From positions 1 through 64,000 of the forward strand of contig JAQWBM010000008.1 in assembly GCA_028706405.1 (NCBI GenBank): DNA of 64,000 bases, read 5' to 3'. The position numbers and the translations under genes are program-made. Source of the DNA: Eubacteriales bacterium (GTDB lineage Bacteria; Bacillota; Clostridia; Peptostreptococcales; Anaerovoracaceae). The notes under the pieces were generated by a model. The model did not search any database. It was not told where the DNA came from and was given only the letters and a program-made list of their open reading frames with translations. This document shows positions 43,418-52,423 of the stretch, piece after piece (the stretch's first letter is position 1; every line of letters begins with the position of its first letter).

Positions 43418-44839
43418 TTATATAAATACGTTTCTTATTTCTTCGTCAAACAGATCCTCATCCTTTGGCTGATATGAAGGAATAGGCCTTGATACATAGG
43501 TGAAGTTTAAGAGATCTTTCCAGGTTGCATTGTGGGAAATACTGTTGTGACCCCAAGTTCCGCAGCCTAAAGTCAAGGACATCGGGAAGCCGGAGGTCCA
43601 CGATCCGCTGTTTGTCAGACACTGGGGAGCGTTAACGACAACCTTGCATACCGGAATTACCTCGGCAAGCTTAGTAACTCTTTCATCGATTGTTGTATGA
43701 ATACCGCAGCTATGACCTTTTCCCTGGTATTCCAGGATACCCAGAGTTTGCTGAATCACATCATCAAAATCCTTTGCTCTTCTAACAGCAGCGATTGGAG
43801 AGAGCTTTTCTCCTGCGAATGGGAATTCATCCGAATAACCGCCGTTTTCTTCAACCATGATCATTTTGGTTCCGTCCGGTACTTTTACTTCGGCCATCTT
43901 AGCAATATAAGCCGCATTCTGAGCGACAATATGTCTGTTCAGTACATGATTTGCGGGACTTTCAGGCCAGATTGTCTTAAGCAGCTTTTGCTTATCGTCG
44001 GTATTTTCCTTGATCAGATGTGCTCCTTGCCTCGACATGGCTTCCACGAATGAATCGTAAGTCTGTTCAAAAACGATAATGGTATTTTCTGCTGAACAGG
44101 AAGTTGCATTATCAAATATTTTTGATTTGATTATCAGGTTAGCAACGTCATCCATATTTGTGGTACCATCAACGATACTGACAACGTTTCCTGTTCCGAC
44201 ACCGATAGCAGGAGTACCGGAAGAGTATGCCTGTCTAACCATTGGAGTTCCGCCTGTAGCAACGATGAAGTTTGATTGTCTCATAATTTCTGCAGATGTA
44301 TCAATGCTTACATAATCAGGATGAACGGCCTGCACCAAATCTTCAGGTGCGTCAAACTTTCTAAGAGTTTCCCTGATCCTTTCCGTTACTGCCCAGTTTG
44401 TTTTTTTCGCTTTTGGATGAGGAGCAAGTATAATTGCATTTCTGGTTTTTAAAGCCATCAAAGATTTGACAACAGGAGTTGCTTCTCCATTTGTTACAGG
44501 GATTATTGCACCTACAACGCCTATTGACCTGGCATATTTTTCCATTCCGATTTTTTCATCAGCTTCGATCAAGCCGACAGATTTTTTACCTTTCATTTGG
44601 TAATAAGTACCTTTTACCTTACTGAACATTTTTGCTTGTTTGTCGGCGGCGATTCCCATTCCGGATTCTTCAACCAGATCCTTGCCAAATTTAAGCGCAA
44701 CATCCGGTCGAGTCAGAGCGTAGGCAACTGCAGCTGTCAATTGATCGACTTTTTCTTGAGTATAGCCTTCAGCAATCTTCTGAGCAGTATGCCCTTTGGC
44801 AACCAAAATTGAAACGTATTCCGCGTAATTGATTGACAT
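43418..44839 (-). CDS. CoA-acylating aldehyde dehydrogenase
   Basis: 473 residues of the aldehyde dehydrogenase superfamily, acylating branch (as AdhE N-half, EutE, SucD, sulfoacetaldehyde dehydrogenase): IGVVGAIIPVTNGEATPVVKSL, FIVATGGTPMVRQAYSSGTPAIGVG and the active-site Cys in NATSCSAENTIIV. It should oxidise an aldehyde to its CoA ester with NAD(P)+. The ATG 44839 behind AAGGAGGA is chosen over a longer frame. Pairing with an omega-aminotransferase suggests a substrate such as malonate, succinate or sulfoacetaldehyde-type semialdehyde. Confidence 0.85.
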   Translation of the reverse strand: MSINYAEYVSILVAKGHTAQKIAEGYTQEKVDQLTAAVAYALTRPDVALKFGKDLVEESGMGIAADKQAKMFSKVKGTYYQMKGKKSVGLIEADEKIGMEKYARSIGVVGAIIPVTNGEATPVVKSLMALKTRNAIILAPHPKAKKTNWAVTERIRETLRKFDAPEDLVQAVHPDYVSIDTSAEIMRQSNFIVATGGTPMVRQAYSSGTPAIGVGTGNVVSIVDGTTNMDDVANLIIKSKIFDNATSCSAENTIIVFEQTYDSFVEAMSRQGAHLIKENTDDKQKLLKTIWPESPANHVLNRHIVAQNAAYIAKMAEVKVPDGTKMIMVEENGGYSDEFPFAGEKLSPIAAVRRAKDFDDVIQQTLGILEYQGKGHSCGIHTTIDERVTKLAEVIPVCKVVVNAPQCLTNSGSWTSGFPMSLTLGCGTWGHNSISHNATWKDLLNFTYVSRPIPSYQPKDEDLFDEEIRNVFI

Positions 44840-44962
44840 TAATAGATTCCTCCTTATATGGGCTGTATGAATTAAAATTATACAACTCACAACAGTATTA
44901 TGCAATGGATATAGAAAAACTATAATTGATTTTTGAAAAAAATAGGATGATTTTTGTTATGG

Positions 44963-45026
44963 AGGTATTGGAATCGCTGATTAAGCGGTTTCGCCCCCTC
45001 CTTGATCAGCGATGCTGGCAATACTC
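44963..45026. repeat. Palindrome in the aldehyde dehydrogenase-infC divergent gap
   Basis: ATCGCTGATTAAG / CTTGATCAGCGAT form a 13-bp stem with a GCGGTTTCGCCCCC-type loop, extended by GAGGTATTG / CAATACTC. The loop region resembles the inner GAAACCG of the palindromic family, but membership is unsure. No T run follows. Confidence 0.45.
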
Positions 45027-45077
45027 AGTCTCCCTGCCACACACGTTCCTTCTGTCACAAATAAAATTAATAAAACA

Positions 45078-45106
45078 TTGACAAGTATGCAGTTTGATGA
45101 TATTAT
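45078..45106 (+). promoter_or_regulatory. Sigma A promoter of infC-rpmI-rplT
   Basis: TTGACA (45078-45083), 17-base spacer, TATTAT (45101-45106). It gives a leader of about 150 bases before infC. Confidence 0.75.
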
Positions 45107-45112
45107 GCTTAA

Positions 45113-45261
45113 AGTAATAAAGAAGAAGTAATCCGCTTCTCACCTTATCGACATCGGTTGCTAGGGTTAAATATGAAAGAATCTTTTGATAAATGCAAAG
45201 GTTTGTTTTGTTAGAGCGGGTACTGTATCCGCTTTTTTTTTCACTTTAGGAGGTGCGAATC
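45113..45261 (+). promoter_or_regulatory. infC leader, probable L20-type attenuator
   Basis: The leader ends in an intrinsic terminator AGCGGGTA / TATCCGCT with nine T (45215-45241), just before the AGGAGGTG of infC. Firmicute infC-rpmI-rplT operons are commonly controlled by L20 binding to such a leader. I infer that here from the position and terminator; I did not verify the L20 fold. Confidence 0.65.
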
Positions 45262-45777
45262 ATTAGCAAGGAAAATCAGATCAACGAAGAAATTCGTGAT
45301 AAAGAATTGAGGGTAATCGACAGCGATGGAGCGCAGTTAGGAATTATGAGTTTAGATGCTGCATTGGATTTGGCCAACGAAAAAAAGTTGGACTTAGTTA
45401 ATATTGCCCCGACAGCGAAACCGCCGGTCTGTAAGATTCTTGATTACGGAAAGTATAGATACGAGATTCAAAAAAGGGATAAAGAGGCTAAGAAAAAACA
45501 AAAGGTTATCCAGGTTAAAGAAATACGCCTGAGTACTTTTATCGAAGAGCATGACCTGGCAGTTAAGGCCAATAATGCTGCAAAATTCCTTAAAGAAGGC
45601 GATAAAGTAAAGGTCAGCCTTCGATTCAAAGGAAGAGAAAAGGATTATGTCAGCAAAGGACAGCTTGTGATGAATAAATTTGCCGAATTTATTTCCGAAT
45701 CTGGTGTTGTTGAAAAGAAACCAGAGTTTGAAGGCAGAAATTTGATTATGATTTTAGCACCAAAAACGGACAAATAA
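45262..45777 (+). CDS. infC: Translation initiation factor IF-3
   Basis: 171 residues: INEEIRDKELRVIDSDGAQLGIMSLDAALDLA, NIAPTAKPPVCKILDYGKYRYE, the lysine-rich linker and the C-terminal KVSLRFKGREKDY domain. The start is the rare ATT at 45262, six bases behind AGGAGGTG (45248-45255). An in-frame GTG at 45253 is part of that ribosome binding site and cannot be the start. IF-3 rejects non-canonical starts, so an AUU start gives autoregulation, as known for infC. Confidence 0.95.
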   Translation: MSKENQINEEIRDKELRVIDSDGAQLGIMSLDAALDLANEKKLDLVNIAPTAKPPVCKILDYGKYRYEIQKRDKEAKKKQKVIQVKEIRLSTFIEEHDLAVKANNAAKFLKEGDKVKVSLRFKGREKDYVSKGQLVMNKFAEFISESGVVEKKPEFEGRNLIMILAPKTDK

Positions 45778-45784
45778 CGAGTGA

Positions 45785-45828
45785 TGTGACAAGGGGACGG
45801 GCTATTGTCACAATAGCCCATATTTTTT
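45785..45828 (+). terminator. Attenuator-like hairpins between infC and rpmI
   Basis: GGGCTATTG / CAATAGCCC (45799-45819) followed by ATATTTTTTG is a terminator inside the operon. TGTGACAA (45785-45792) and TTGTCACA (45805-45812) can form a competing stem that removes half of the terminator. Confidence 0.6.
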
Positions 45829-45899
45829 GCCCCAGACCTATTGGCAAAACTAACGGTAAACCAGTGAAGCGATACTTGATGAATTAGGAGGATTGTAGA

Positions 45900-46094
45900 A
45901 TGGCAAAAACAAAGATGAAGTCTCACAGAGGGGCAAGCAAAAGATTTAGGTTGACAGGCAGCGGTAAAATTAAGAGAAACAAGGCATACAAGAGCCATAT
46001 TCTTACAAAGAAAAGTACGAAGCGGAAAAGAGGGCTGAGAAAACCCACGATTCTCACAAGTGCTGATCACAAGAGAACGAAATCGATAATTTAA
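45900..46094 (+). CDS. rpmI: Ribosomal protein L35
   Basis: 64 residues, very basic, matching L35: [34 protein letters not shown], then [32 protein letters not shown] precedes the ATG. It is in the usual infC-rpmI-rplT order. Confidence 0.98.
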   Translation: MAKTKMKSHRGASKRFRLTGSGKIKRNKAYKSHILTKKSTKRKRGLRKPTILTSADHKRTKSII

Positions 46095-46121
46095 CCTGTA
46101 AGGATATAGGAGGAAGATAAA

Positions 46122-46478
46122 ATGGCAAGAGTTAAAAAAGGATTAAATGCAAGAAAAAGACATAAAAAGATATTAAAGCAGGCAAAGGGCTTTTACGGAG
46201 CGAAGAGCAAGGTCTTTAGAGCTGCGAATCCAGCGGTGATGAGATCGCTTCGTTCTGCATATATAGGACGGAAGAATAAGAAGAGAGAGTACAGAAGGCT
46301 TTGGATCGCAAGGATCAACGCCGGCGCCAGAATGAACGGCATTTCATACAGCAGGATGATGAACGGTTTGCGAGTTTCAGGCATTGAAATAAATAGAAAG
46401 ATACTTTCGGACATGGCTATTTACGATCCTTCAGGGTTTGCGCAGCTTGCAGAAATAGCAAAAAAAGTGGTAAAATAA
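46122..46478 (+). CDS. rplT: Ribosomal protein L20
   Basis: 118 residues: [46 protein letters not shown], then [24 protein letters not shown]. It organises 23S rRNA early in 50S assembly and probably represses the operon through its leader. AGGAGGAAGATAAA precedes the ATG. A terminator overlapping the spoIIG promoter follows. Confidence 0.98.
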   Translation: MARVKKGLNARKRHKKILKQAKGFYGAKSKVFRAANPAVMRSLRSAYIGRKNKKREYRRLWIARINAGARMNGISYSRMMNGLRVSGIEINRKILSDMAIYDPSGFAQLAEIAKKVVK

Positions 46479-46494
46479 AAATCGACATTTACTT

Positions 46495-46527
46495 TTGACA
46501 AAATATTACCCCCTTGCGTTATATAAT
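46495..46527 (+). promoter_or_regulatory. Probable spoIIG promoter with Spo0A box
   Basis: TTGACA (46495-46500) and TATAAT (46522-46527) are separated by 21 bases, far from the normal 17. Bacillus spoIIG has the same over-long spacing and needs Spo0A~P. The -35 is embedded in CTTTTGACAAAAT, whose complement TTTTGTCAAAAG resembles a Spo0A box. Confidence 0.6.
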
Positions 46528-46562
46528 CTCTAATTAGATTGATGGTAGCAAGGGGGTTTTTT
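46508..46562 (+). terminator. rplT operon terminator overlapping spoIIG promoter
   Basis: ACCCCCTTGC (46508-46517) pairs with GCAAGGGGGT (46548-46557), followed by TTTTTTA. The 5' arm lies in the promoter spacer. The 3' arm is also the ribosome binding site of spoIIGA. Confidence 0.8.
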
Positions 46563-46565
46563 ATT

Positions 46566-47495
46566 GTGGTCATATATGCAGAATATCTTTTTGTGGAGAA
46601 TGCCTTGACCGGAGGACTGATTATTTTTCTTACAGGAAAAGTAGCAGGTATCTCATGCGGAAAACCATTGTTGATCATCGGAAGCACCCTATCTGGTCTT
46701 TATTCATTTATACTTTTTTGGGATTCGCTGCACCCTGTGGCGGCATTCCTCTCAAAGCTTTGTTTTTCAGTAATTTTAATTCTAGTGGTATTTCGACCGT
46801 TAAAAATGCGTAAGCTTGCAAGAATTACGATGATTTTTTATCTGGTCAGCTTTGCGATGGGCGGAATAACGATCGGGGCCATGTATTTTTTGGGCATAGG
46901 TGGTTTGACACGCAATAGCTCATTATATCTTGGTATCTCCGGTTATCTTTACATACTATTCGGTTGTATACTGACCTATTTATTATTTTCACTGCTTTCG
47001 GACTTTATCAAGAGCCGGTTGATACAGGAAAGAACCTTTGCTGATGTTGAGATTTTTATAGCGGATAAAGCTGTGACTATGAAGGGCATGGTGGATACCG
47101 GAAATTTTCTTAAGGATCCGCTTACTGGCAATCCCGTTATTATTATTTCCGCAGTAGCCGCAAAAAAAATTCTGCCCGTAGAAATTGTTGATGAGGTTAT
47201 AAAAGGTACAGATGTGAGGGTAATCACCCAAAAGCTGGTAAGCAGCATATATGCCGCTCGCATCAGGGTGATACCCTTTCATTCCATCGGAAAAGAAAGG
47301 GGTTGTTTGATTGGTATACGTCCGGATAAGATACATATCAAATCACATAATAAAAAGAGCGAGGACTTTATAGTGGCTTCAAAAGGCACTATCCTTGCTA
47401 TTTACAAGGGAAAGTTCTCGGGAGGACAGTCAGATAATGATTGTTCAATCCTTTTGCACCCCAGTTTGTTAGAAGGAGGAATCGCAGATGTTTAA
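46566..47495 (+). CDS. spoIIGA: Sporulation sigma E processing protease SpoIIGA
   Basis: Membrane aspartic protease that removes the pro-sequence of sigma E in response to forespore signalling by SpoIIR. 309 residues: five membrane helices in the first 150 residues ([23 protein letters not shown] first), then a soluble domain with the catalytic Asp in [18 protein letters not shown] and the segment [22 protein letters not shown] 46566 is chosen: AAGGGGG at 46550-46556 is nine bases away, and family members begin at this VIYAEY. It overlaps sigE by eight bases. Confidence 0.9.
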   Translation: MVIYAEYLFVENALTGGLIIFLTGKVAGISCGKPLLIIGSTLSGLYSFILFWDSLHPVAAFLSKLCFSVILILVVFRPLKMRKLARITMIFYLVSFAMGGITIGAMYFLGIGGLTRNSSLYLGISGYLYILFGCILTYLLFSLLSDFIKSRLIQERTFADVEIFIADKAVTMKGMVDTGNFLKDPLTGNPVIIISAVAAKKILPVEIVDEVIKGTDVRVITQKLVSSIYAARIRVIPFHSIGKERGCLIGIRPDKIHIKSHNKKSEDFIVASKGTILAIYKGKFSGGQSDNDCSILLHPSLLEGGIADV

Positions 47496-48246
47496 ATCGT
47501 TATTGGATTCATTAACTAAAATCGGAACAAGGCTTCGTTTATCTGCTCTTGAGATCAGAAAAAAGCTGATCATGTTAATTCGGGGTCATAAGACAGACGA
47601 GATTTTTTACATTGGCGGCAGCGATGTTTTACCGCCATCCTTAGCCCCTGAAGATGAGAGGGTTCTCCTGGAACAGCTCGCGAAGGGCAATGAGGATGCG
47701 AAGACGATTTTAATAGAAAGAAACCTAAGATTGGTAGTATATATTGCAAAAAAATTTGAGAACGCCGGTGTTAATGTAGAGGATTTGATTTCAATTGGCG
47801 CGATCGGATTGATCAAAGCAGTGAATACCTTTAACCTGGATAAAAATATCAAGTTAGCAACTTATGCCTCCAGATGTATTGAAAATGAAATTTTGATGTA
47901 TCTGAGAAGAAATAGTCGAACAAAAAGTGAAATTTCATTTGATGAACCGCTGAACACTGATTGGGATGGAAATGAGCTGTTGCTTTCTGATATTCTTGGA
48001 ACAGAGAGTGACATAGTTTACAATCACATTGAAGAAGAGGTAAATAAAAGCTTGCTTGTTTACGCGTTAAAAAAGCTGACAAACAGGGAAAAGCAGATTA
48101 TGGAGATGCGATTTGGCCTTATCAATGGCAGAGAGATGACACAAAAAGAGGTAGCAGACAAGATGGGGATTTCCCAATCATATATTTCCCGGCTTGAAAA
48201 AAAAATAATAGGAAGGCTTAGAAAAGAAATTAAAAAGTTGGGGTAG
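47488..48246 (+). CDS. sigE: Sporulation sigma factor E
   Basis: Early mother-cell sigma factor. 252 residues: a basic, amphipathic pro-sequence (about 40 residues by alignment to the mature start [12 protein letters not shown], against 27 in Bacillus). Region 2 ([37 protein letters not shown]) and region 4 ([43 protein letters not shown]) follow. It is coupled to its protease gene spoIIGA. Confidence 0.96.
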   Translation: MFKSLLDSLTKIGTRLRLSALEIRKKLIMLIRGHKTDEIFYIGGSDVLPPSLAPEDERVLLEQLAKGNEDAKTILIERNLRLVVYIAKKFENAGVNVEDLISIGAIGLIKAVNTFNLDKNIKLATYASRCIENEILMYLRRNSRTKSEISFDEPLNTDWDGNELLLSDILGTESDIVYNHIEEEVNKSLLVYALKKLTNREKQIMEMRFGLINGREMTQKEVADKMGISQSYISRLEKKIIGRLRKEIKKLG

Positions 48247-48446
48247 AAAAGCGGCTGACAGCCTGAATCGCTTGCTTTGGAAGATGTAGGCAAACTTATG
48301 ATAAGAAATCCAAATCTTCGATTTGACGATTTCGACTGCATAAAAAAATACCTGTATGTTAAGAATAAGGATAACATCAGTTCACAGCTGATGATAACGC
48401 GAATGTATTGCTTAGGGGGGCAAAACAGGAAGCGGAGGTCCTTGTT
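48247..48446. other. Gap between sigE and sigG
   Basis: 200 bases with a small inverted repeat CATCAG / CTGATG near 48376-48394 and the sigG ribosome binding site CGGAGGT. A sigF/sigG-type promoter is expected, but I could not identify one with correct spacing. Confidence 0.4.
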
Positions 48447-49217
48447 ATGGCTAGCAAAGTCGAGATCTGTGGTGTTAATACATCAAAATTGCCAGTGTAC
48501 AAAGAAGTAGAAATGAAAAAAATGATAGAACAGATAAAAGGGGGAGATAATGAGGTAAGAGACGAGTTTATAAGAGGAAATCTGCGTTTGGTTTTAAGTG
48601 TGATACAGAACTTTAGCAATAGAGGGGAAAACCCGGATGATTTGTTTCAGGTAGGCTGTATTGGTCTCATTAAGGCATTGGATAATTTTGATACTTCCCA
48701 TAACGTAAGGTTTTCAACCTATGCGGTTCCGATGATCGTCGGAGAAATCAGGAGGTATTTGAGAGATAACAATTCTATTCGTGTGAGCCGTTCATTGCGC
48801 GACACAGCATATAAAGCATTACAGTCCAGGGAAAGACTTTCCAAGGAGCTGCAGCGGGAACCCACTATAAATGAAATTGCGAATGACCTGGAGATGCCGC
48901 GGGAGGAGGTCGTTCTCGCCATGGATTCCATACAGGACCCTATTTCATTATTTGAGCCGGTATTTCACGACGAGGGAGATGCGATATACGTAATGGATCA
49001 AGTTAAGGATACGAAAAACACAGATGAAAAATGGATGGAAAACATATCGCTCAAAGAGGCATTAAGAAAATTGACAAGCAGGGAAAAACACATTTTAACC
49101 ATGAGATTTTTTGAAGGAAAGACCCAGATGGAGGTCGCGGACGAAATTGGAATCAGTCAGGCACAGGTCAGCAGACTGGAAAAAAATGCTCTTAAATATA
49201 TGAGAAAATATGTCTAA
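48447..49217 (+). CDS. sigG: Sporulation sigma factor G
   Basis: Late forespore sigma factor. 256 residues: the start KVEICGVNTSKLPVYKEVEMKKM is diagnostic of sigma G. It is followed by region 2 (NLRLVLSVIQNFSNRGENPDDLFQVGCIGLIKA), region 3 (RVSRSLRDTAYKALQSRERL) and region 4 (LTSREKHILTMRFFEGKTQMEVADEIGISQAQVSRLEK). ATG 48447 follows CGGAGGT. Order spoIIGA-sigE-sigG is conserved. Confidence 0.97.
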   Translation: MASKVEICGVNTSKLPVYKEVEMKKMIEQIKGGDNEVRDEFIRGNLRLVLSVIQNFSNRGENPDDLFQVGCIGLIKALDNFDTSHNVRFSTYAVPMIVGEIRRYLRDNNSIRVSRSLRDTAYKALQSRERLSKELQREPTINEIANDLEMPREEVVLAMDSIQDPISLFEPVFHDEGDAIYVMDQVKDTKNTDEKWMENISLKEALRKLTSREKHILTMRFFEGKTQMEVADEIGISQAQVSRLEKNALKYMRKYV

Positions 49218-49265
49218 ACAATGTGAAAAAGGTGTCTCAATAATTTGAGGCAGTTCATTCTTTAT

Positions 49266-49303
49266 AAAGTATGTCCGAAAGAGGGCATACTTTTTATTTT
49301 TGA
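49266..49303 (+). terminator. Terminator after sigG
   Basis: AAAGTATGTCC / GGGCATACTTT with a six-base loop, then TTATTTTT. Confidence 0.85.
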
Positions 49304-49365
49304 ATCATAGTAATAACGGAGGCGGAGACAAAAAATAACGAATGAGATAAAGGAGGAGCATTAAA

Positions 49366-49710
49366 ATGATAAGTACTCAGGACTTAAGGAATAAAGAGGT
49401 GATCAATATCCATGACGGGAAAAGCTTGGGTTATGTTTATGATATTGAGGTAAATCTGGAAAAAGGTTTGATAGAGGGGATTATTGTACCTGCGCAGAGG
49501 CGTTTTTTCAGCTTCTTTGGTAAGGGTGAAGATGATTATGTAATCAAATGGAAGGATATAAAAAGGATTGGAGATGATGTGATTATTGTAGACGTGGCAG
49601 GATTACTTGGGTCTGTTATGGGGACTGAAAGGAATTACATGACAAATATCGGTTCTTATACTGGTATTGATGATGATAAGAATAATAACATGGGTAATGA
49701 TGACAAGTGA
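49366..49710 (+). CDS. ylmC: YlmC/YmxH family PRC-barrel sporulation protein
   Basis: 114 residues. Residues 1-75 form a PRC-barrel like YlmC/YmxH (MISTQDLRNKEVINIHDGKSLGYVYDIEVNLEKGLIEGIIVP, then DDYVIKWKDIKRIGDDVIIVD). The tail is acidic and Asn-rich. Its role is unknown, though it is often found beside sigG in spore formers. AAAGGAGGAGC precedes the ATG. Confidence 0.88.
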   Translation: MISTQDLRNKEVINIHDGKSLGYVYDIEVNLEKGLIEGIIVPAQRRFFSFFGKGEDDYVIKWKDIKRIGDDVIIVDVAGLLGSVMGTERNYMTNIGSYTGIDDDKNNNMGNDDK

Positions 49711-49809
49711 GAAAAAACCTTGCATAAGCCACTAGATATAGGTAAAATAAATACGGTATGTAATAGAAATAGTATGATATGAAGATATCCGTGTTATGGA
49801 GGTAGAGCT

Positions 49810-50295
49810 ATGAGATGTCCATTTTGTGAAAATCCGGATACCAGGGTAATTGATTCACGACCTACAGAAGAAGGACATGCTATCAGACGCAGACGTGAAT
49901 GCGATGGTTGCAGTAAGAGGTTTACAACCTATGAAAAGGTGGAAGGTATAGTTTTAATGGTCATCAAAAAAGATGGCAGCCGTGAAGCCTTTGATAGAAA
50001 CAAAGTATTAAATGGAATTATTAAAGCTTGCGAAAAACGACCGGTGCCTATAGATTCCATGGAAAAAATCGTAGACGAGATTGAACGTGGATTGAACAAC
50101 ATGATGGAGAAAGAGATCGAGAGTAAACTGATCGGCGAAGTTTTAATGGAACATCTGAAAAAATTGGACGAGGTCGCATATGTGCGGTTTGCGTCCGTTT
50201 ACCGGCAGTTTAAGGATGTAAATACCTTCGTGGCGGAGATTGAAAAGCTTCTCGGCAAGGATAAAAAAAATGAGGTCATTGCCGATGAAAAGTAA
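49810..50295 (+). CDS. nrdR: Transcriptional repressor NrdR
   Basis: Represses ribonucleotide reductase genes when dATP is abundant. 161 residues: zinc ribbon [17 protein letters not shown] ... [16 protein letters not shown], then an ATP cone ([20 protein letters not shown]). TATGGAGGTAGAGCT precedes ATG 49810. It overlaps cmk by 11 bases. Confidence 0.97.
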   Translation: MRCPFCENPDTRVIDSRPTEEGHAIRRRRECDGCSKRFTTYEKVEGIVLMVIKKDGSREAFDRNKVLNGIIKACEKRPVPIDSMEKIVDEIERGLNNMMEKEIESKLIGEVLMEHLKKLDEVAYVRFASVYRQFKDVNTFVAEIEKLLGKDKKNEVIADEK

Positions 50296-50941
50296 AATAA
50301 GGATTGCAATTGACGGACCATCAGGGGCCGGAAAAAGTACAATTGCAAAACGTGTAGCAAAGCAGCTTGGGATAGATTATATCGATACAGGCGCAATGTA
50401 CAGAGCGGTGGCATATAAACTTCTGCAAAGACAAATTGACATAAACGATGTAATGGTCCTGACAGATATGCTTTCAGAAACAGATATCGACTTCATTGAC
50501 GGAAATATCATTCTGGATGGAGAGATCGTTAATGATAAAATAAGAACGCACGAAATATCAAGAATGGCTTCAGATGTTTCAGCCTTGCAGATAGTAAGGG
50601 ACAAACTGGTCGCGCTTCAGAGAAAAATGGGATTGCATAAGAGTGTTGTTATGGATGGAAGGGATATTGGTACAAATGTATTGATAGACGCTGAGTATAA
50701 ATTTTTCGTGACCGCGGCTGCCTCTGAACGGGCACGAAGAAGATGGCTGGAGCTCATTGAAAAAGGTGAGAAAATAGATTTAAAACAAGTGGAAGCAGAC
50801 ATTATTATAAGAGATAACAATGATTTGATGAGAAAACTCAATCCCCTCAAAAAGGCTGAGGATGCCGTTGAATTGGATACAACAGGCGTGACCGCAGAGG
50901 AAGTGACTGATAAGATTTTGGAGGTAATAAAATGGCAATAA
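50285..50941 (+). CDS. cmk: Cytidylate kinase
   Basis: Phosphorylates CMP and dCMP. 218 residues: P-loop [30 protein letters not shown], and [15 protein letters not shown] 50285 with TGAGGTC eight bases upstream is used. It overlaps nrdR by 11 and the DUF1015 gene by 10 bases, showing a tightly packed operon. Confidence 0.96.
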   Translation: MKSKIRIAIDGPSGAGKSTIAKRVAKQLGIDYIDTGAMYRAVAYKLLQRQIDINDVMVLTDMLSETDIDFIDGNIILDGEIVNDKIRTHEISRMASDVSALQIVRDKLVALQRKMGLHKSVVMDGRDIGTNVLIDAEYKFFVTAAASERARRRWLELIEKGEKIDLKQVEADIIIRDNNDLMRKLNPLKKAEDAVELDTTGVTAEEVTDKILEVIKWQ

Positions 50942-52173
50942 TAAAACCGTTTCGAGCTATCAGGCCTAAAAAGGAATATGCTGAACAGGTAATATCTTTG
51001 CCCTACGATGTGATGAGCAGAGAAGAGGCATCAAGAATGGCTGAAGGTAACCCCTATAGTTTTCTGCACATATGCAGATCAGAGATAGATCTACCCCATA
51101 TAGAGGACCCCTATTCAGATCAGGTTTATTCGAGGGCGAGAAAAAATATTAATGATTTTCTGACCAATGAGATTCTGATCCGAGATGAAAAAAGTTACCT
51201 TTATGTATATAGACAAACGATGGACGGCAGAACGCAAACCGGGATCGTTGGCTGTGCTTCCATAGATGATTACCTGAACAACATTATAAAAAAACATGAG
51301 TTTACAAGAGTGGAGAAGGAGCAGGATCGTATTCGTCACTTTGATCGGTGCAACATGAATACAGAGCCGGTTTTTCTTACCTATCGCAACGATAAGCGAT
51401 TGCAAATACTGATTGAAGATTGGGTGAGACGTAATGAGCCGGAATATGATTTTATGACTAAGGACGGAGTAGGGCATTCACTATGGACAATTACTGATGA
51501 GTCGGTCATCGCATCCCTGACTTCTCTTTTTAGAGAAATAGAATCTATGTACATAGCTGACGGACACCACCGATCAGCTTCTGCAGTCAAGGTCGGACAA
51601 AAGCGTAGAGATGAGCACAAAGGTTACACAGGGGAAGAAGAATTTAATTTCTTTATGGCAGTCATTTTTCCGGATTCTGAATTAAAAATATTTGATTATA
51701 ACCGTGTCGTTAAGGACTTGCATGGATTATCAAATGAGACCTTTCTCAGTAAGGCTTCGGAAAAATTTGAAATAGAGCAGCTTGGCGCTGATAAATACAG
51801 ACCTGAAGCAAAGCATATTTTTGGAATGTATTTGGAGAATAGGTGGTATAAGCTTACTGCCAAGACGGAAATCGTCTGTGAGGAAGATGTAATCAAATGC
51901 CTCGATGTTTCCATTTTACAGGATCATCTCCTAAAGCCGATACTTGGTATCGAAGACCCAAGGACGGATAAGAGAATCGATTTTGTGGGAGGGATCCGCG
52001 GCTTAGAAGAATTGGAACGCAGGGTGCAAAATGATATGGCTGTGGCATTTGCGCTTTATCCGGTGTTGATATCAGATTTGCTTGCGGTATCCGATAAAGG
52101 CATGGTTATGCCGCCGAAGTCAACGTGGTTTGAGCCTAAGCTTGGAAGCGGATTGTTTATGCATGAATTATAA
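50932..52173 (+). CDS. DUF1015 family protein
   Basis: 413 residues over the whole DUF1015 family (PFRAIRPKKEYAEQVISLPYDVMSREEA start, IADGHHRSASA near 205, DFVGG near 355). The DGHHR motif recalls ParB-like kinases and nucleases, but a reaction cannot be named. In several Clostridia it lies near serine biosynthesis genes; here it follows cmk with a 10-base overlap. The stop codon lies within a palindromic repeat. Confidence 0.85.
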   Translation: MAIIKPFRAIRPKKEYAEQVISLPYDVMSREEASRMAEGNPYSFLHICRSEIDLPHIEDPYSDQVYSRARKNINDFLTNEILIRDEKSYLYVYRQTMDGRTQTGIVGCASIDDYLNNIIKKHEFTRVEKEQDRIRHFDRCNMNTEPVFLTYRNDKRLQILIEDWVRRNEPEYDFMTKDGVGHSLWTITDESVIASLTSLFREIESMYIADGHHRSASAVKVGQKRRDEHKGYTGEEEFNFFMAVIFPDSELKIFDYNRVVKDLHGLSNETFLSKASEKFEIEQLGADKYRPEAKHIFGMYLENRWYKLTAKTEIVCEEDVIKCLDVSILQDHLLKPILGIEDPRTDKRIDFVGGIRGLEELERRVQNDMAVAFALYPVLISDLLAVSDKGMVMPPKSTWFEPKLGSGLFMHEL

Positions 52174-52260
52174 AAAGTGCTTTCACGGAAACCGCCTCAT
52201 TTAAGATGTTTCTCATAAATTCGGTAAGAGGTTTTACGGTTTCCTTAGAAATACTTTTTA
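52171..52260. repeat. GGAAACCG palindromic repeat, copy B
   Basis: 90 nt. Outer arms TAAAAAGT / ACTTTTTA with G-U wobbles, inner arms GGAAACCG / CGGTTTCC, middle CCTCATTTAAGATGTTTCTC... It shares the middle with copy A. It starts at the DUF1015 stop codon. Confidence 0.75.
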
Positions 52261-52324
52261 TTCTCGAATTATATACTCACAATGAAGATATAACGCCTGC
52301 CGGAGCGTTCCTTTTGTAAGTTTC

Positions 52325-52360
52325 AACGCTGAGAAAATATTTTCTCAGCGTTTTTTTTAA
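52325..52360 (+). terminator. Perfect-stem terminator
   Basis: AACGCTGAGAAAAT and its exact complement, then eight T. It ends the nrdR-cmk-DUF1015 operon. Confidence 0.9.
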
Positions 52361-52423
52361 AAAAATAACGCAAGTATAAAAATCCCTGACTATGGAAACA
52401 TATTTTAAGGGGGTTTTTTGATT

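Noticed and set aside
44963..45026. Palindrome as a terminator of the aldehyde dehydrogenase or infC unit
   Set aside because: It lies upstream of both divergent genes and has no T run, so it cannot end either transcript.
48247..48446. Sigma F/G promoter upstream of sigG (GCATA near 48340)
   Set aside because: A -35-like GCATA exists, but no -10 of either consensus lies 15-18 bases downstream, so I do not claim it.
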